A DNA stretch of 64,000 bases from Gammaproteobacteria bacterium. GTDB lineage: Bacteria; Pseudomonadota; Gammaproteobacteria; Pseudomonadales; Pseudohongiellaceae. The notes under the pieces were generated by a model. That model was not told where the DNA came from. It searched no databases and saw nothing but the letters and a program-made list of their open reading frames with translations. Both the position numbers and the translations under genes were made by a program. Where the stretch lies: the NCBI GenBank assembly GCA_030682575.1, contig JAUXNX010000023.1:174590-238589 (forward strand), in the 5' to 3' direction. Below are positions 41,836-50,983 of the stretch, in pieces; position 1 is the stretch's first letter, and the number at the start of each line of letters is the position of its first letter.

Positions 41836-43815
41836 TCATGAACAGTCCGTATTGAAGATATCTTCCTTTGCTGTGCGCAGGAGACGGGCATTGCGATAAC
41901 GGCGGGTAAAGCCCAGTGCATCGAAGTACTCAAGAATCTCGATGCTCAGATTGCGGCCGATGCCGGAGCCATCGCGAAACTGGATGACAGAGAAACCTGT
42001 ATCGGAATGTTCGCGCGCCAGGGATTCGGTGAAGTTGGCAATATCGAGCAGGGTCTCAGGCAGGTAGAAGCGGTTTCTGCTGACCTGCAGCAGTTTGCCT
42101 GCACGGCAGTTCAGCTTCAATAGTCGCTCCAGCACAGATTGCTGCAGATTCATCCGCTCCATCAGTTCGAACACCCGAGGGGCCACATTGCCCGCTTCCA
42201 GCAGAATGGGTCGCAGTTGCTCCATGAACCGCTGCTCCTCTTCGCTTTGTATGACTTTATGGTCTGGTAAATGTAGAAGAGTGCCTGTACGCACTATTTT
42301 TCCGTTATCCACGAGCGAGCGCAGCAGTGCATTGAAAAACAACGTCGAACCGGAAAATCCTGTCATGGTGAACAGGGCTGATTCTTCTACACCCTGCACT
42401 GTCGGCAGAGCCAAATGCTGAGCAGCAACCAACTCCATTATCTGGTCGCGATACCGGATGTAGAAATGTTTTCCGAGCAGTGCAGGGAGAACTGCTCCAG
42501 GCGAGCCTGTGCCTCGCACTGTCAGTGTTTCGAACTGAGCGCCTCGCATCAGCATTTGCTGGTGGAGTGTCTGTATCTGCGCTGGAGAGGCATTGCGGTT
42601 GATAGCGAACTCCGCCAGAGATACTCCGTGAGGCGAAATCTCCAGAAGTGAGCATAGCGCATCCTCATGATCGTTGCAGAGCGCGTTCAACTTGGCGAGA
42701 CGGAGTCCAATATCCGGCTTTCGGCGATGGGCGAAGGTGTCAATCACCCGTCCGCCCGCGATTGTTTTTTGCGCGGAGGCATCGCGCAGAATGAATCTGT
42801 CTCCCCAGTGCGTGGTCATCGGTTCACGACTTCTGATCTGTCCCCACTGCAGTTGCTCATTATCCCTGTGTACTCCAAAGGTGCGCAGTGTCACGATATG
42901 GTGTGCTGCACCAAGGTGCAGATGCAAGGGGGTATTAGTGTTGGGCAGATTGTTGTGCGGGGCAAGGAACACGCATGCATCGAAGTGGCTGACTGGATGA
43001 TGCAGTGCAGGGTTCATTAACCAGTCGCCACGGCGTAGCGCATTGTGAGGCAGCGTAACGCCCAATGCTACTCGCTGGCCGCCGAATGCGCTGTCTACAG
43101 GCTGGTCATCCAACTGCAAACTGCGGATTCGCAACAGTTCACCGGTACCGGAGTGCAAGAGTTCGTCGTCTTTGCGCACGCAGCCTGAACATACGGTGCC
43201 GGTCACGATGGTACCGATGCCCTTGAGCGTGAAGCTGCGGTCCACGGCAAAACGGAAGCAGTTGGAGGTGTGTTCTTCCAGATCGATAGCCCCCAGCACG
43301 AGTGCTTCCAGATGTTGCAGCAGCGCCGCGATGCCCTTGCCGGTGCGGGCAGAGACGGCAAATATCTGAGTGACTTGCAACGACGTTGTCGTCAGCAATG
43401 CCTGTATGTCGGCGTTTACTTCTTCAATGCGTGACGCTTCAACTCGATCGATTGCTGTGACAACCACGACGGCATGCTTGATGCCGAGAAGTTGGAGAAT
43501 CAACATATGTTCTCTGGTCTGGGGCATGATGCCATCGTCTGCCGCTACTACAATCATGGCAACATTTGCGCTCCAGGCACCTGCCAGCATGTTGCCAATA
43601 AAATCGGTATGACCAGGCACGTCAACAAAGCTGATGGTGCGTTGTGGAAGGGCCCCGGCTGCAGGGGGAACGGAGAAATGATGGTAGGCAAAGCCGAGGT
43701 CGATACTCATTCCCCGAGCTTTCTCTTCCGCCAGACTGTCGGTGTCTTTGCCAGTCAGTGCGTGGATCAATGTGGTCTTGCCATGGTCAACATGGCCTGC
43801 TGTAACGACGATCAT
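41836..43815 (-). CDS. selB: selenocysteine-specific elongation factor SelB
   Basis: A 659-residue protein. The GTPase domain begins at once with [20 protein letters not shown] (G1), then DVPGHTDF (G3) and the TAID equivalent of NKxD (G4, [11 protein letters not shown]). Two beta-barrel domains follow ([17 protein letters not shown]), and the C-terminal 250 residues contain the four winged helices that bind the SECIS hairpin (ending [20 protein letters not shown]). It delivers Sec-tRNA to UGA codons. The G4 motif reads TAID where most translational GTPases have NKxD, which is normal for SelB. The length is somewhat above E. coli SelB (614). Confidence 0.95.
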   Translation of the reverse strand: MIVVTAGHVDHGKTTLIHALTGKDTDSLAEEKARGMSIDLGFAYHHFSVPPAAGALPQRTISFVDVPGHTDFIGNMLAGAWSANVAMIVVAADDGIMPQTREHMLILQLLGIKHAVVVVTAIDRVEASRIEEVNADIQALLTTTSLQVTQIFAVSARTGKGIAALLQHLEALVLGAIDLEEHTSNCFRFAVDRSFTLKGIGTIVTGTVCSGCVRKDDELLHSGTGELLRIRSLQLDDQPVDSAFGGQRVALGVTLPHNALRRGDWLMNPALHHPVSHFDACVFLAPHNNLPNTNTPLHLHLGAAHHIVTLRTFGVHRDNEQLQWGQIRSREPMTTHWGDRFILRDASAQKTIAGGRVIDTFAHRRKPDIGLRLAKLNALCNDHEDALCSLLEISPHGVSLAEFAINRNASPAQIQTLHQQMLMRGAQFETLTVRGTGSPGAVLPALLGKHFYIRYRDQIMELVAAQHLALPTVQGVEESALFTMTGFSGSTLFFNALLRSLVDNGKIVRTGTLLHLPDHKVIQSEEEQRFMEQLRPILLEAGNVAPRVFELMERMNLQQSVLERLLKLNCRAGKLLQVSRNRFYLPETLLDIANFTESLAREHSDTGFSVIQFRDGSGIGRNLSIEILEYFDALGFTRRYRNARLLRTAKEDIFNTDCS

Positions 43816-43945
43816 CGAAGCTCCGGGTGAAGCCTGGCGAGGGTGTGAATACCGCTATTGATCAGGCGCGCCGAGATTCAAACATGTTTATTTTCTGATC
43901 ACAAGGAGAGGTCAGGGAAAGCCGGGTAGAAATCGAAGGGGAGGG

Positions 43946-43972
43946 AACGGAGCAGGGCAAGCCCGCTCCGTT
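43946..43972. repeat. REP-like hairpin
   Basis: AACGGAGC (43946-43953) pairs with GCTCCGTT (43965-43972) around AGGGCAAGCCC, itself partly self-complementary. It lies 15 bases after the aldose dehydrogenase stop and may serve as its transcript end. It belongs to the GGAGC/GCTCC palindromes scattered in the window. Confidence 0.6.
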
Positions 43973-43987
43973 CTGATGATAAAGTGC

Positions 43988-45097
43988 CTACTCCGGAAGA
44001 ATTCGGACGATGCCATTCCCTTCAGTAGCCACGTAGATATAGCCGTCTGCCCCTTGCTTGATATTGCGAACGCGGCCGATGTCCTGAAATACTGGCGCAT
44101 GTTCTGCAACTCTATCGCCATCCAGCACCATATAAACTATGTGTTGAAACTTAAGTGAGCCGACCAGTAAATGGCCCTTCAGGCCTGGACCATAGTTGTC
44201 ACTGGTAATGAAGGCGATGCCGGAGGGAGCGATAGATGGATCCCAGTAGAACAGGGGCGGCTCGAAGCCTTCACGACTGGTCGCTTCCGCCAGAGGTTGA
44301 CCGTTATAGTTGATGCCATAGCCAATGATTGGCCAGCCATAGTTCTTGCCAGCTTGAATCAGGTTGATCTCGTCTCCGCCCATGGGGCCATGTTCGTGCT
44401 CCCAGATTCTGCCGGTAGTGGGGTGCACCGTCAGACCTTGAGGATTGCGATGCCCGTACGAATACACGGCCGACTTGGCGCCGGGTGTACTGATGAAAGG
44501 ATTGTCGGCGGGGATGCGTCCATCATCGTGCAGTCGGTAAATCTTGCCGCCATCCCGATCCAATTGCTGCGCATTCTCGAAGTGTGCGCCACGGTCGCCG
44601 ATCGAGAAGTACAGGTAACCCTCTCTGTCGAATGCAATCCGGCTACCGTAGTGGGCGCCGCTCCCGGAGTTTTCGTCACCTTTGTAGAGAATCTGCTGTT
44701 CGACCAGACTGTTACCTTCCAGTCTGGCACGCATGATAGCGGTGTGACTGCCTTCGCCACCGCCCTCCGGGCTTGAGTAGGTGATATAGAGCCAGCCGTT
44801 CGAGACATAGTTGGGGTGCGCCATGATGTCGAGCAGACCACCCTGGCCGTTGACGTGCACTGCAGGCACGCCACCGAGCGGTGCGCTTATCTGGCCGTCA
44901 CGAACGCGATAGAGTTCCCCGCCACGATTGGTTACCAGCATGTCACCGTTGGGTAGCCAGGTCATGCCCCAGGGAATGGCAATGCCTTCGGCAACTTTTT
45001 CCAGCCGGAAGCCTGGTTGGGTTTGGGCATTGGCAGTGGTTGCAGCAAGGAAGACGGCCAGCAGAACGGCCGTCAGACAGCTCGTCGAATCTCTCAT
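43988..45097 (-). CDS. PQQ-dependent aldose sugar dehydrogenase (YliI-like)
   Basis: A 369-residue precursor. AGGA seven bases before the ATG at 45097 fixes the start. The signal peptide ends near residue 25 (FLAATTANAQ). The six-bladed GDH propeller is recognised from IPWGMTWLPNGDMLVTNRGGELYRV, GLLDIMAHPNY, YGHRNPQGL and EHEHGPMGGDEIN, where the catalytic His and calcium-site residues lie. Family members oxidise aldoses in the periplasm with PQQ. It is unrelated in fold to the eight-bladed quinoprotein at 34-36 kb; no PQQ synthesis genes are in the window. Confidence 0.92.
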   Translation of the reverse strand: MRDSTSCLTAVLLAVFLAATTANAQTQPGFRLEKVAEGIAIPWGMTWLPNGDMLVTNRGGELYRVRDGQISAPLGGVPAVHVNGQGGLLDIMAHPNYVSNGWLYITYSSPEGGGEGSHTAIMRARLEGNSLVEQQILYKGDENSGSGAHYGSRIAFDREGYLYFSIGDRGAHFENAQQLDRDGGKIYRLHDDGRIPADNPFISTPGAKSAVYSYGHRNPQGLTVHPTTGRIWEHEHGPMGGDEINLIQAGKNYGWPIIGYGINYNGQPLAEATSREGFEPPLFYWDPSIAPSGIAFITSDNYGPGLKGHLLVGSLKFQHIVYMVLDGDRVAEHAPVFQDIGRVRNIKQGADGYIYVATEGNGIVRILPE

Positions 45098-45236
45098 GAT
45101 TGTTTCCTGTGTATTGGGTTTGGGAAGTGCAGGTTCTGTCCGGCGTTGCGCTCCATCACTGGCGTCCGTCATTGCGCCCTATTGTAACCAAGTCGGGCAC
45201 ACACGACAGTACCAACATTTGGAGTCAATCGCGTGA

Positions 45237-46190
45237 CTAACAGGGCGTCAGCAATGCCTTGCCGCTGAAATGGGCCGCCAGATTGTCGACCACCAGTTGA
45301 CCCATTGCGCGTCGGGTCTCCACGGTGGCGCTGCCGATGTGGGGAAACAGCACAACATTGGACATGCCCAACAGTGCCTCGGGCACATGTGGTTCGCGCG
45401 CATAGACGTCCAGTCCTGCACCGGCGATCACGCCCTGTTGCAACGCGCTGACGAGGGCGTCCTCATCGACAGAGGTGCCGCGACCCACATTGATGAAGAT
45501 TCCCTGCGGGCCGAGTGCACGGAATATGGCAGTGCCCAGAATTTTCTCCGTAGCAGTGCCGCCGGGAAGCATCGAGAGCAGGATATCGCTCTCTCTCGCC
45601 AGCGCTTCGATGCTGTCGCAGTATTGGTAAGGCAGATTCTTGGGTTGTCGATTGTGATAGGCGATTCTCATCTTGAATGGCAGCGCCCTGTCGGCAATTT
45701 CTTCGCCGATGGCTCCAAGTCCGATGATGCCCAATGTCTTGCCCGCAAGGCTTTGTGCGAAAGGGAAGGGCGCCTGCAACCACTTGCCATCGCGCACGTA
45801 GCGATCGGCATTGATGAGGTTGCGCGAAGTTGCCAGCACCAACCCCATCGCCAGATCGGCCACGGCGTCATTGAGTACTTTCGGCGTATTGGTCACGGCG
45901 ATTCCGCGCGCACGGGTAATGCCGAAGTCGATGCCATCCGTACCCACGCCGAAGCAACTGATGATCTTCAGGTTCGGCAACTGGTAAATCAGCGGATTGG
46001 TGGCCCAGGACGCGGATGCCACTGCCTGACAGATAGGGGCCAGGCGCTCGATCATGGACTGCTGTTCGACCGGACCATCGAGCAGCCAGATCTTGTGGGT
46101 CTGGTATTGTGTATCCAGTATCGCCACAGTATCCGGATGAAAGGAGTTGGCGATCAATAGATGGGGCAGATGTTGGTCAGTTGTTGTCAT
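45237..46190 (-). CDS. D-isomer-specific 2-hydroxyacid dehydrogenase
   Basis: A 317-residue cytoplasmic enzyme. The NAD(P)-binding motif is GIIGLGAIGEEIADRALPF (near residues 149-167), and the basic residue in the YHNRQPKN segment after beta-2 favours NADPH. Catalytic residues are in NVGRGTSVDEDAL (Arg), LDVYAREP (Glu) and FPHIGSATVETR (His). It is likely a glyoxylate/hydroxypyruvate reductase-type enzyme; the exact substrate is open. It is divergent from selA with 47 bases between the starts, so both promoters share that gap. Confidence 0.9.
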   Translation of the reverse strand: MTTTDQHLPHLLIANSFHPDTVAILDTQYQTHKIWLLDGPVEQQSMIERLAPICQAVASASWATNPLIYQLPNLKIISCFGVGTDGIDFGITRARGIAVTNTPKVLNDAVADLAMGLVLATSRNLINADRYVRDGKWLQAPFPFAQSLAGKTLGIIGLGAIGEEIADRALPFKMRIAYHNRQPKNLPYQYCDSIEALARESDILLSMLPGGTATEKILGTAIFRALGPQGIFINVGRGTSVDEDALVSALQQGVIAGAGLDVYAREPHVPEALLGMSNVVLFPHIGSATVETRRAMGQLVVDNLAAHFSGKALLTPC

Positions 46191-46237
46191 GGGCCGATTC
46201 TAGCAGAATAGCCTCCCGCCTCAACACGGACAAAACA

Positions 46238-47674
46238 ATGGCAACTGACGTCAATTATCTGCGTTCCCGTCTGCCCTCCATCGACAAGCTTCTGAACAAT
46301 GCTGCGCTGCGGGATTCAATAGATATACACGGACACAATTTCGTGCGTGATGCGGCGCGGGATCTGCTTGCCGAACTGCGCACCGCAGTAGCAGAAGGCG
46401 ATGAGAGCACCGCTGCACTGTTGCTGGCTGACAATCTGCTGGACGAGTTGAGTCTGCGTATCCGTCGTCGGCTCAGTGCTCGCACCAGCACAGCGCTGCG
46501 CCCAGTGTTCAATCTGACCGGCACAGTTATTCATACGAATCTGGGGCGCAGCACGTTGCCACAGGAAGCAATCAATGCCGTGCTCACGGCGGCGTCCGGT
46601 CCCGTTGACCTGGAGTTCGATCTGGACACCGCCCGGCGCGGCGACCGCGACATACATCTCGAACATCTGCTGTGCGACCTCACCGGAGCGGAAGCAGCTA
46701 CGGTGGTCAACAACAACGCGGCCGCCGTCTTATTGGTGCTGCAGGCTCTGGCTTCGGGCAAGGAGGTCATCCTCTCTCGGGGAGAACTGGTGGAAGTCGG
46801 CGGCTCCTTTCGTATTCCCGAGGTCATGCAAAGTGCTGGTTGTGTGCTGCGGGAAGTGGGCACCAGCAATCGCACTCACCTGAAGGATTACGCCAACGCC
46901 ATCAACGCACAGACAGGGCTGCTGATGCGGGTCCATGCCAGCAACTATGTCATCCAGGGCTTTACAGCGAGCGTTGCAAGCCGTGAACTTGTCGCGCTGG
47001 CCCATGCGCACAATCTGCCTCTGGTGAATGATCTGGGGAGTGGGACATTGGTGGACATGAGTCGCTACGGTCTGCCGAAGGAGCCCACTGTAGGCGAGAG
47101 CCTCGCTGGCGGTGCCGACATCGTGACCTTCAGCGGAGACAAATTGCTCGGTGGTCCGCAGGCGGGCATTATCGTTGGCAGCAGAGTGCTCATTGATAAG
47201 ATTCGCTCTCATCCGCTCAAGCGAGCGTTGCGTGTGGACAAACTCACCATAGCTGCACTGACGGAGGTGCTGCGTCTGTACCAGGATCCCCGGCGGCTGG
47301 CCCAGCGTTTGCCAGTACTGCGGGATCTGGTTCGACCTTTGGCGGAAATTCAGGCCTGCGCGCAGCGGATGCTACCCATTTTCAGCCGATACCTGAGCGG
47401 AGTGGCGCGCGTGACATTGCGACCCTGCCGCAGCCAGATCGGCAGCGGCGCGCTGCCGATGGAGTCGCTGGAAAGTGTGGCGCTGTGTATTGAATCCGGC
47501 ATCGAACAATCGATGACCGAGAGTGATGCCGCTTTGCAAGCTCTTGCTCTGGCACTTCGCCGTCTGCCCGTGCCGATTGTGGGACGCATCAGCGATGGTG
47601 CTATTCTCCTCGATCTGCGCTGTTTGCGAGATGAAAAGCTACTGACCAGTCAACTGGCAGAGTTGGCTTTGTGA
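46238..47674 (+). CDS. selA: L-seryl-tRNA(Sec) selenium transferase SelA
   Basis: A 478-residue protein (E. coli SelA 463). The ATG at 46238 is the first in frame after the divergent gene and gives the canonical N-terminus LRSRLPSIDKLL. K302 in TFSGDKLLGGPQAG is the pyridoxal-phosphate lysine. FNLTGTVIHTNLGRSTLP, VNNNAAAVLLVLQALASGKEVILSRGELVEVGGSFRIPEVM and GRISDGAILLDLRCL are SelA hallmarks. It converts Ser-tRNA(Sec) to Sec-tRNA(Sec) using selenophosphate. SelD, which provides selenophosphate, is not in the window. Confidence 0.96.
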   Translation: MATDVNYLRSRLPSIDKLLNNAALRDSIDIHGHNFVRDAARDLLAELRTAVAEGDESTAALLLADNLLDELSLRIRRRLSARTSTALRPVFNLTGTVIHTNLGRSTLPQEAINAVLTAASGPVDLEFDLDTARRGDRDIHLEHLLCDLTGAEAATVVNNNAAAVLLVLQALASGKEVILSRGELVEVGGSFRIPEVMQSAGCVLREVGTSNRTHLKDYANAINAQTGLLMRVHASNYVIQGFTASVASRELVALAHAHNLPLVNDLGSGTLVDMSRYGLPKEPTVGESLAGGADIVTFSGDKLLGGPQAGIIVGSRVLIDKIRSHPLKRALRVDKLTIAALTEVLRLYQDPRRLAQRLPVLRDLVRPLAEIQACAQRMLPIFSRYLSGVARVTLRPCRSQIGSGALPMESLESVALCIESGIEQSMTESDAALQALALALRRLPVPIVGRISDGAILLDLRCLRDEKLLTSQLAELAL

Positions 47675-47875
47675 GTGTTCAGCCGGGGTTCAGGCGGGAT
47701 GAGTTACAACAGAGTCATGAAGCGATTCGCAGATGCTGCAGGTTGTGGCAATCTGTCGCTGCTGACTGCTCGGCAATATCAGTGGATTCGGGTACACTGC
47801 ATCGCACTGTCCGCTCAAGCGAGTGAAGGACAATGGTCCAATCAGAAACACCAACAAAACCTCAGAGGTGACACC

Positions 47876-48286
47876 ATGAAAAGAATTCAATTGCTGATTG
47901 CTGCATTGCTGTTGCTGGTCATGCACAGCACCGCCTCCGCTCACAGCGCCATGGCTGGCTCGGTTCCGGCCAATGGCCAGACCGTATCCTCGCCGGATCA
48001 ATTGATGCTGACCTTCGATGGCGCCGTGCGTCTGGTCAGACTGACCGTCAATTCGGACAACGGTGTAGTCGATGTGGGCTTCGTGCCTCATGCCGGCGCA
48101 GCCACCATGTTCCATGTACCGATGCCACCACTGGCTGCAGGCATGTACCGCGTCAACTGGACCATTCTGGGTGCCGATGGGCATTCAGTCAGCGAGACCT
48201 TCCGTTTCACAGTGGACCCTGCTGCTCCGGCAGCTGCGATGCCTGACCACCACAGCCATGGTGCAGGTGGCGATCACCAGCACTGA
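47876..48286 (+). CDS. CopC-type periplasmic copper-binding protein
   Basis: A 136-residue precursor. The start at 47876 has GAGGT seven bases upstream. The signal peptide ends near residue 22 (STASA before HSAMAGSVPANG). The mature protein begins with His as in CopC, where the N-terminal His is a Cu(II) ligand, and ILGADGHSVSETFRFTV near the end supplies the conserved DGH motif. The tail HHSHGAGGDHQH adds a metal-binding His cluster. It is translationally coupled with CopD. The 200 bases between selA and this gene hold no recognised gene. Confidence 0.9.
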   Translation: MKRIQLLIAALLLLVMHSTASAHSAMAGSVPANGQTVSSPDQLMLTFDGAVRLVRLTVNSDNGVVDVGFVPHAGAATMFHVPMPPLAAGMYRVNWTILGADGHSVSETFRFTVDPAAPAAAMPDHHSHGAGGDHQH

Positions 48287-49245
48287 TGATGTTCAATGCC
48301 GGACCCTGGGAGCTGGCCATCGTGTTCAGCAAGGCGCTGAGCTACTTTGGCCTCGCCAGTCTCGCAGGAGGAGTCTTTGTCCTGTGGCTGGGTTCCCTCG
48401 TCCATGTGGCCCCATCTTCCGGCTCCTCGCATTATTTCTCTGACAATCATTGGTCCCCGCAAGTCCGCCTCCGTTTGGTGAATACAATGCTGCTCGCGAG
48501 CGCCGTCGGCATTGTTGCGGTCACGCTTTTCTATGTGTTGCAGGTTGGTGTCATCAACCAGATGGGCATCGCTGGTATGTTCGATATCGCCATGATCAGT
48601 CTGTTGGCACAGTCGAGTGTGGGTTATGGGGTCGGATTGAAACTCGCGGGGTTTGTGGTGGCAGGGGTAGCACTGTTGTTGTGCCGATCCACACTGCTGC
48701 AGCCCACGCGAAAACGCCTGCCATTATTGCTTCAATGTGGATGGCTGGTGGCAACAGGATGCTTTGCCACCTCCTTTGCCATTCTCGGACATATCGCTGA
48801 ACTCAGCCTGCTTCCCCGCCTCGCCGTTGCGGGGCATGTCATCGTGATCGGCCTGTGGATCGGGGCACTGTATCCACTGTACGTATTGGCAGGGACTGAA
48901 ATTCCAGAGCGTGTGCAGCCCCTTTTGCAACTGTTCGGCAGGGCAGGCTGGGTCATCATTGCTGCTCTTCTGGTGACGGGTGTCTATCTAGTAGTGCAGG
49001 TGCTGGGCAGCGTCGACGAACTGTTTACCACTGCTTATGGTTTGCAGTTATTGCTCAAGCTGTTGCTGGTGCTGTCATTGCTATGCCTGGCCGCACTGAA
49101 CAAGTTTCGCCTGGTGCCGACCATGCACAATGCAGGCAAGGACTCACTACGCCGCTCCATCATGGCAGAGATGGTGTTGGCAGTTTTTATCCTGCTGCTG
49201 ACCGCTTCCATGACGACTGTGACGGGTCCCGTACACCTGATGTGA
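48286..49245 (+). CDS. CopD-type copper transport membrane protein
   Basis: A 319-residue inner-membrane protein with about eight helices; its start overlaps the CopC stop (TGATG), or begins one codon later. The C-terminal part (LLKLLLVLSLLCLAALNKFRLVP) is the conserved CopD domain, and the His residues in GHIAELSLLPRLAVAGHVIVIGLW are likely copper ligands in the membrane. With CopC it forms a copper uptake or tolerance pair. The PhoB box in the next gap lies immediately after its stop. Confidence 0.9.
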   Translation: MMFNAGPWELAIVFSKALSYFGLASLAGGVFVLWLGSLVHVAPSSGSSHYFSDNHWSPQVRLRLVNTMLLASAVGIVAVTLFYVLQVGVINQMGIAGMFDIAMISLLAQSSVGYGVGLKLAGFVVAGVALLLCRSTLLQPTRKRLPLLLQCGWLVATGCFATSFAILGHIAELSLLPRLAVAGHVIVIGLWIGALYPLYVLAGTEIPERVQPLLQLFGRAGWVIIAALLVTGVYLVVQVLGSVDELFTTAYGLQLLLKLLLVLSLLCLAALNKFRLVPTMHNAGKDSLRRSIMAEMVLAVFILLLTASMTTVTGPVHLM

Positions 49246-49251
49246 GGCGCT

Positions 49252-49280
49252 CTGTAATAAATCTGCAAAGAATTTGTAAT
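49252..49280 (+). promoter_or_regulatory. PhoB box (three 7-bp repeats at 11-bp spacing)
   Basis: CTGTAAT-AAAT-CTGCAAA-GAAT-TTGTAAT: three repeats close to the consensus CTGTCAT, each separated by a four-base A/T-rich spacer. A TTGAAT (49292-49297) lies 11 bases downstream, where the -10 element of a PhoB-activated promoter is expected. The next gene codes for a Na/phosphate cotransporter, so phosphate-starvation control is likely. Confidence 0.75.
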
Positions 49281-49310
49281 GTGCGGAGGGTTTGAATAGA
49301 CTTCGCGCCA

Positions 49311-50972
49311 ATGAATTATTTCGACATTTCATACACGGCAATCGGCGGTCTGGGCATCTTTTTCCTGGGCCTCAAATTCCTATCCGAAGGCCTGCAATCC
49401 GGCAGCACTGAAGCCATCCAGCGCATCCTTGCCACCCTTACCAAGAATCGAGTCCTGGCCGTGCTGGCAGGAGTGGGGATCACCGTCTTCGTGCAATCCA
49501 GCAGTATCTCCACTGTGATGACGGTGTCTCTGGTGAATGCAGGGCTCATGGAGTTGAAACAGGCGATTGGTGTAATTCTGGGTGCCAATATAGGTACCAC
49601 AGTTACCGGTTGGATACTCTCCATCAAGGTTGGCAAATACGGCTTGCTGCTGATCGGACTGGGTATCTATCCGATGATGGCGGGCAACTCTGCACGCACC
49701 AGCGCGATCGGCAAGACACTGGTGGCCCTGGGGCTGATTTTCACGGGCCTGGAGTTCATGAGCGGCGCATTCGTGCCTTTGCGCGAAGACCCCAACTTCA
49801 TCTCCTATCTGCATCTTTTCGATGCCCAGTCACTTGGCAGTCTTCTGGCTTGCGTGGCTATCGGCTGTTTACTGACCGTCATTATCCAGAGCAGTTCTGC
49901 GATGCTCGGTATTACCATCACGCTGGCCTCCACTGGCGTGATCGACTTCAACACGGCAGTGGCCCTGATTATCGGTGAGAACATCGGGACTACGATCACT
50001 GCGCAACTGGCCGCAATCGGTGCCAACACATCAGCAGTACGTACCGCTCGTGCTCACGCCATCTTCAACATGCTCGGCGCAGTCATTTTCGTCGCGATCT
50101 TTCCCTACTATGTCGGCTTCATCGAATGGATTGTCGCCAACCCCGCCGATGCAGTGAATGCCGAGGGCGGCAAGCCCAACATTGCCTGGCACATCGCCGT
50201 TGCCCACACGATGTTCAACGTGCTCAACGTGCTGATATGGATTCCACTGATCGACTATCTCGTGAAGTTTGTGATCTGGCTGGTGCCGCACAAGGGCGAG
50301 AAGGAAGTGCACAAGCTCAAGTATCTGGGCAATCGCGCGACGATGGCGCCGGAAGTGGCTCTGCAACAGGCTGATCTGGAAATGGACAATCTGATCGAGA
50401 TCACTCGCGAGATGTTCAACATCACGCGGGACTACACTCTTGCTGAACAGCATGACAAGGCCAGCTTCGATCGCATCAATCACCTGGAAGACATCACCGA
50501 CAATATTGAAGAAGAGATGATCAACTTCATTACCACGGTGCTCACCGACTCCGTGACCCAGGGCCAGTCTGCCAGAGCCTACGGTCTGATCCGTATGGCG
50601 GATGAATTCGAGAGTATTGCCGACAGCCTGCAGTCCTTCAGTATCTATCGTGCCCGGTTGTTCAAACAGAAGGAGTCGATCAGCGCAGAAGCGTGGGCCG
50701 ATCTGACCGAGTTCTACAATGAAGTGGATACGTTCGTGGGACGCGTGGCGGGTGCCCGCAAGAAGCGCGCTGATTCCACCCGTATCACTGGCCTGCTTGA
50801 GGAGGGCAAGCGCCTGAACAAACTTGCCAACGCAATGCGTGATCGCCATCTGGAACGTCTCAAGACCGGCACCTGCATGTCAATCCCCGCCCAGACCTAC
50901 AGCGACATGTTCGTGTCACTGCGTCATATCAAGAATCATGCGGTCAATATTCTCGAGACCTACGCGAACTGA
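49311..50972 (+). CDS. Na/Pi cotransporter with PhoU-like C-terminal domain
   Basis: A 553-residue protein. Two inverted-repeat halves each carry the phosphate-binding QSSS motif (VFVQSSSIST near residue 63, TVIIQSSSAMLG near residue 193) with GANIGTTVTGWI and GENIGTTITAQ following, the NptA/PF02690 signature. Residues 350-553 form a soluble helical PhoU-like domain (LEMDNLIEITREMFNITRDY, IRMADEFESIADSL). It imports or exports phosphate with sodium. The start matches the family N-terminus, but the nearest purine-rich GGAGGG is 20 bases away; from the PhoB-type promoter the leader would be only a few bases. Confidence 0.93.
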   Translation: MNYFDISYTAIGGLGIFFLGLKFLSEGLQSGSTEAIQRILATLTKNRVLAVLAGVGITVFVQSSSISTVMTVSLVNAGLMELKQAIGVILGANIGTTVTGWILSIKVGKYGLLLIGLGIYPMMAGNSARTSAIGKTLVALGLIFTGLEFMSGAFVPLREDPNFISYLHLFDAQSLGSLLACVAIGCLLTVIIQSSSAMLGITITLASTGVIDFNTAVALIIGENIGTTITAQLAAIGANTSAVRTARAHAIFNMLGAVIFVAIFPYYVGFIEWIVANPADAVNAEGGKPNIAWHIAVAHTMFNVLNVLIWIPLIDYLVKFVIWLVPHKGEKEVHKLKYLGNRATMAPEVALQQADLEMDNLIEITREMFNITRDYTLAEQHDKASFDRINHLEDITDNIEEEMINFITTVLTDSVTQGQSARAYGLIRMADEFESIADSLQSFSIYRARLFKQKESISAEAWADLTEFYNEVDTFVGRVAGARKKRADSTRITGLLEEGKRLNKLANAMRDRHLERLKTGTCMSIPAQTYSDMFVSLRHIKNHAVNILETYAN

Positions 50973-50983
50973 CGCTCCCACAG

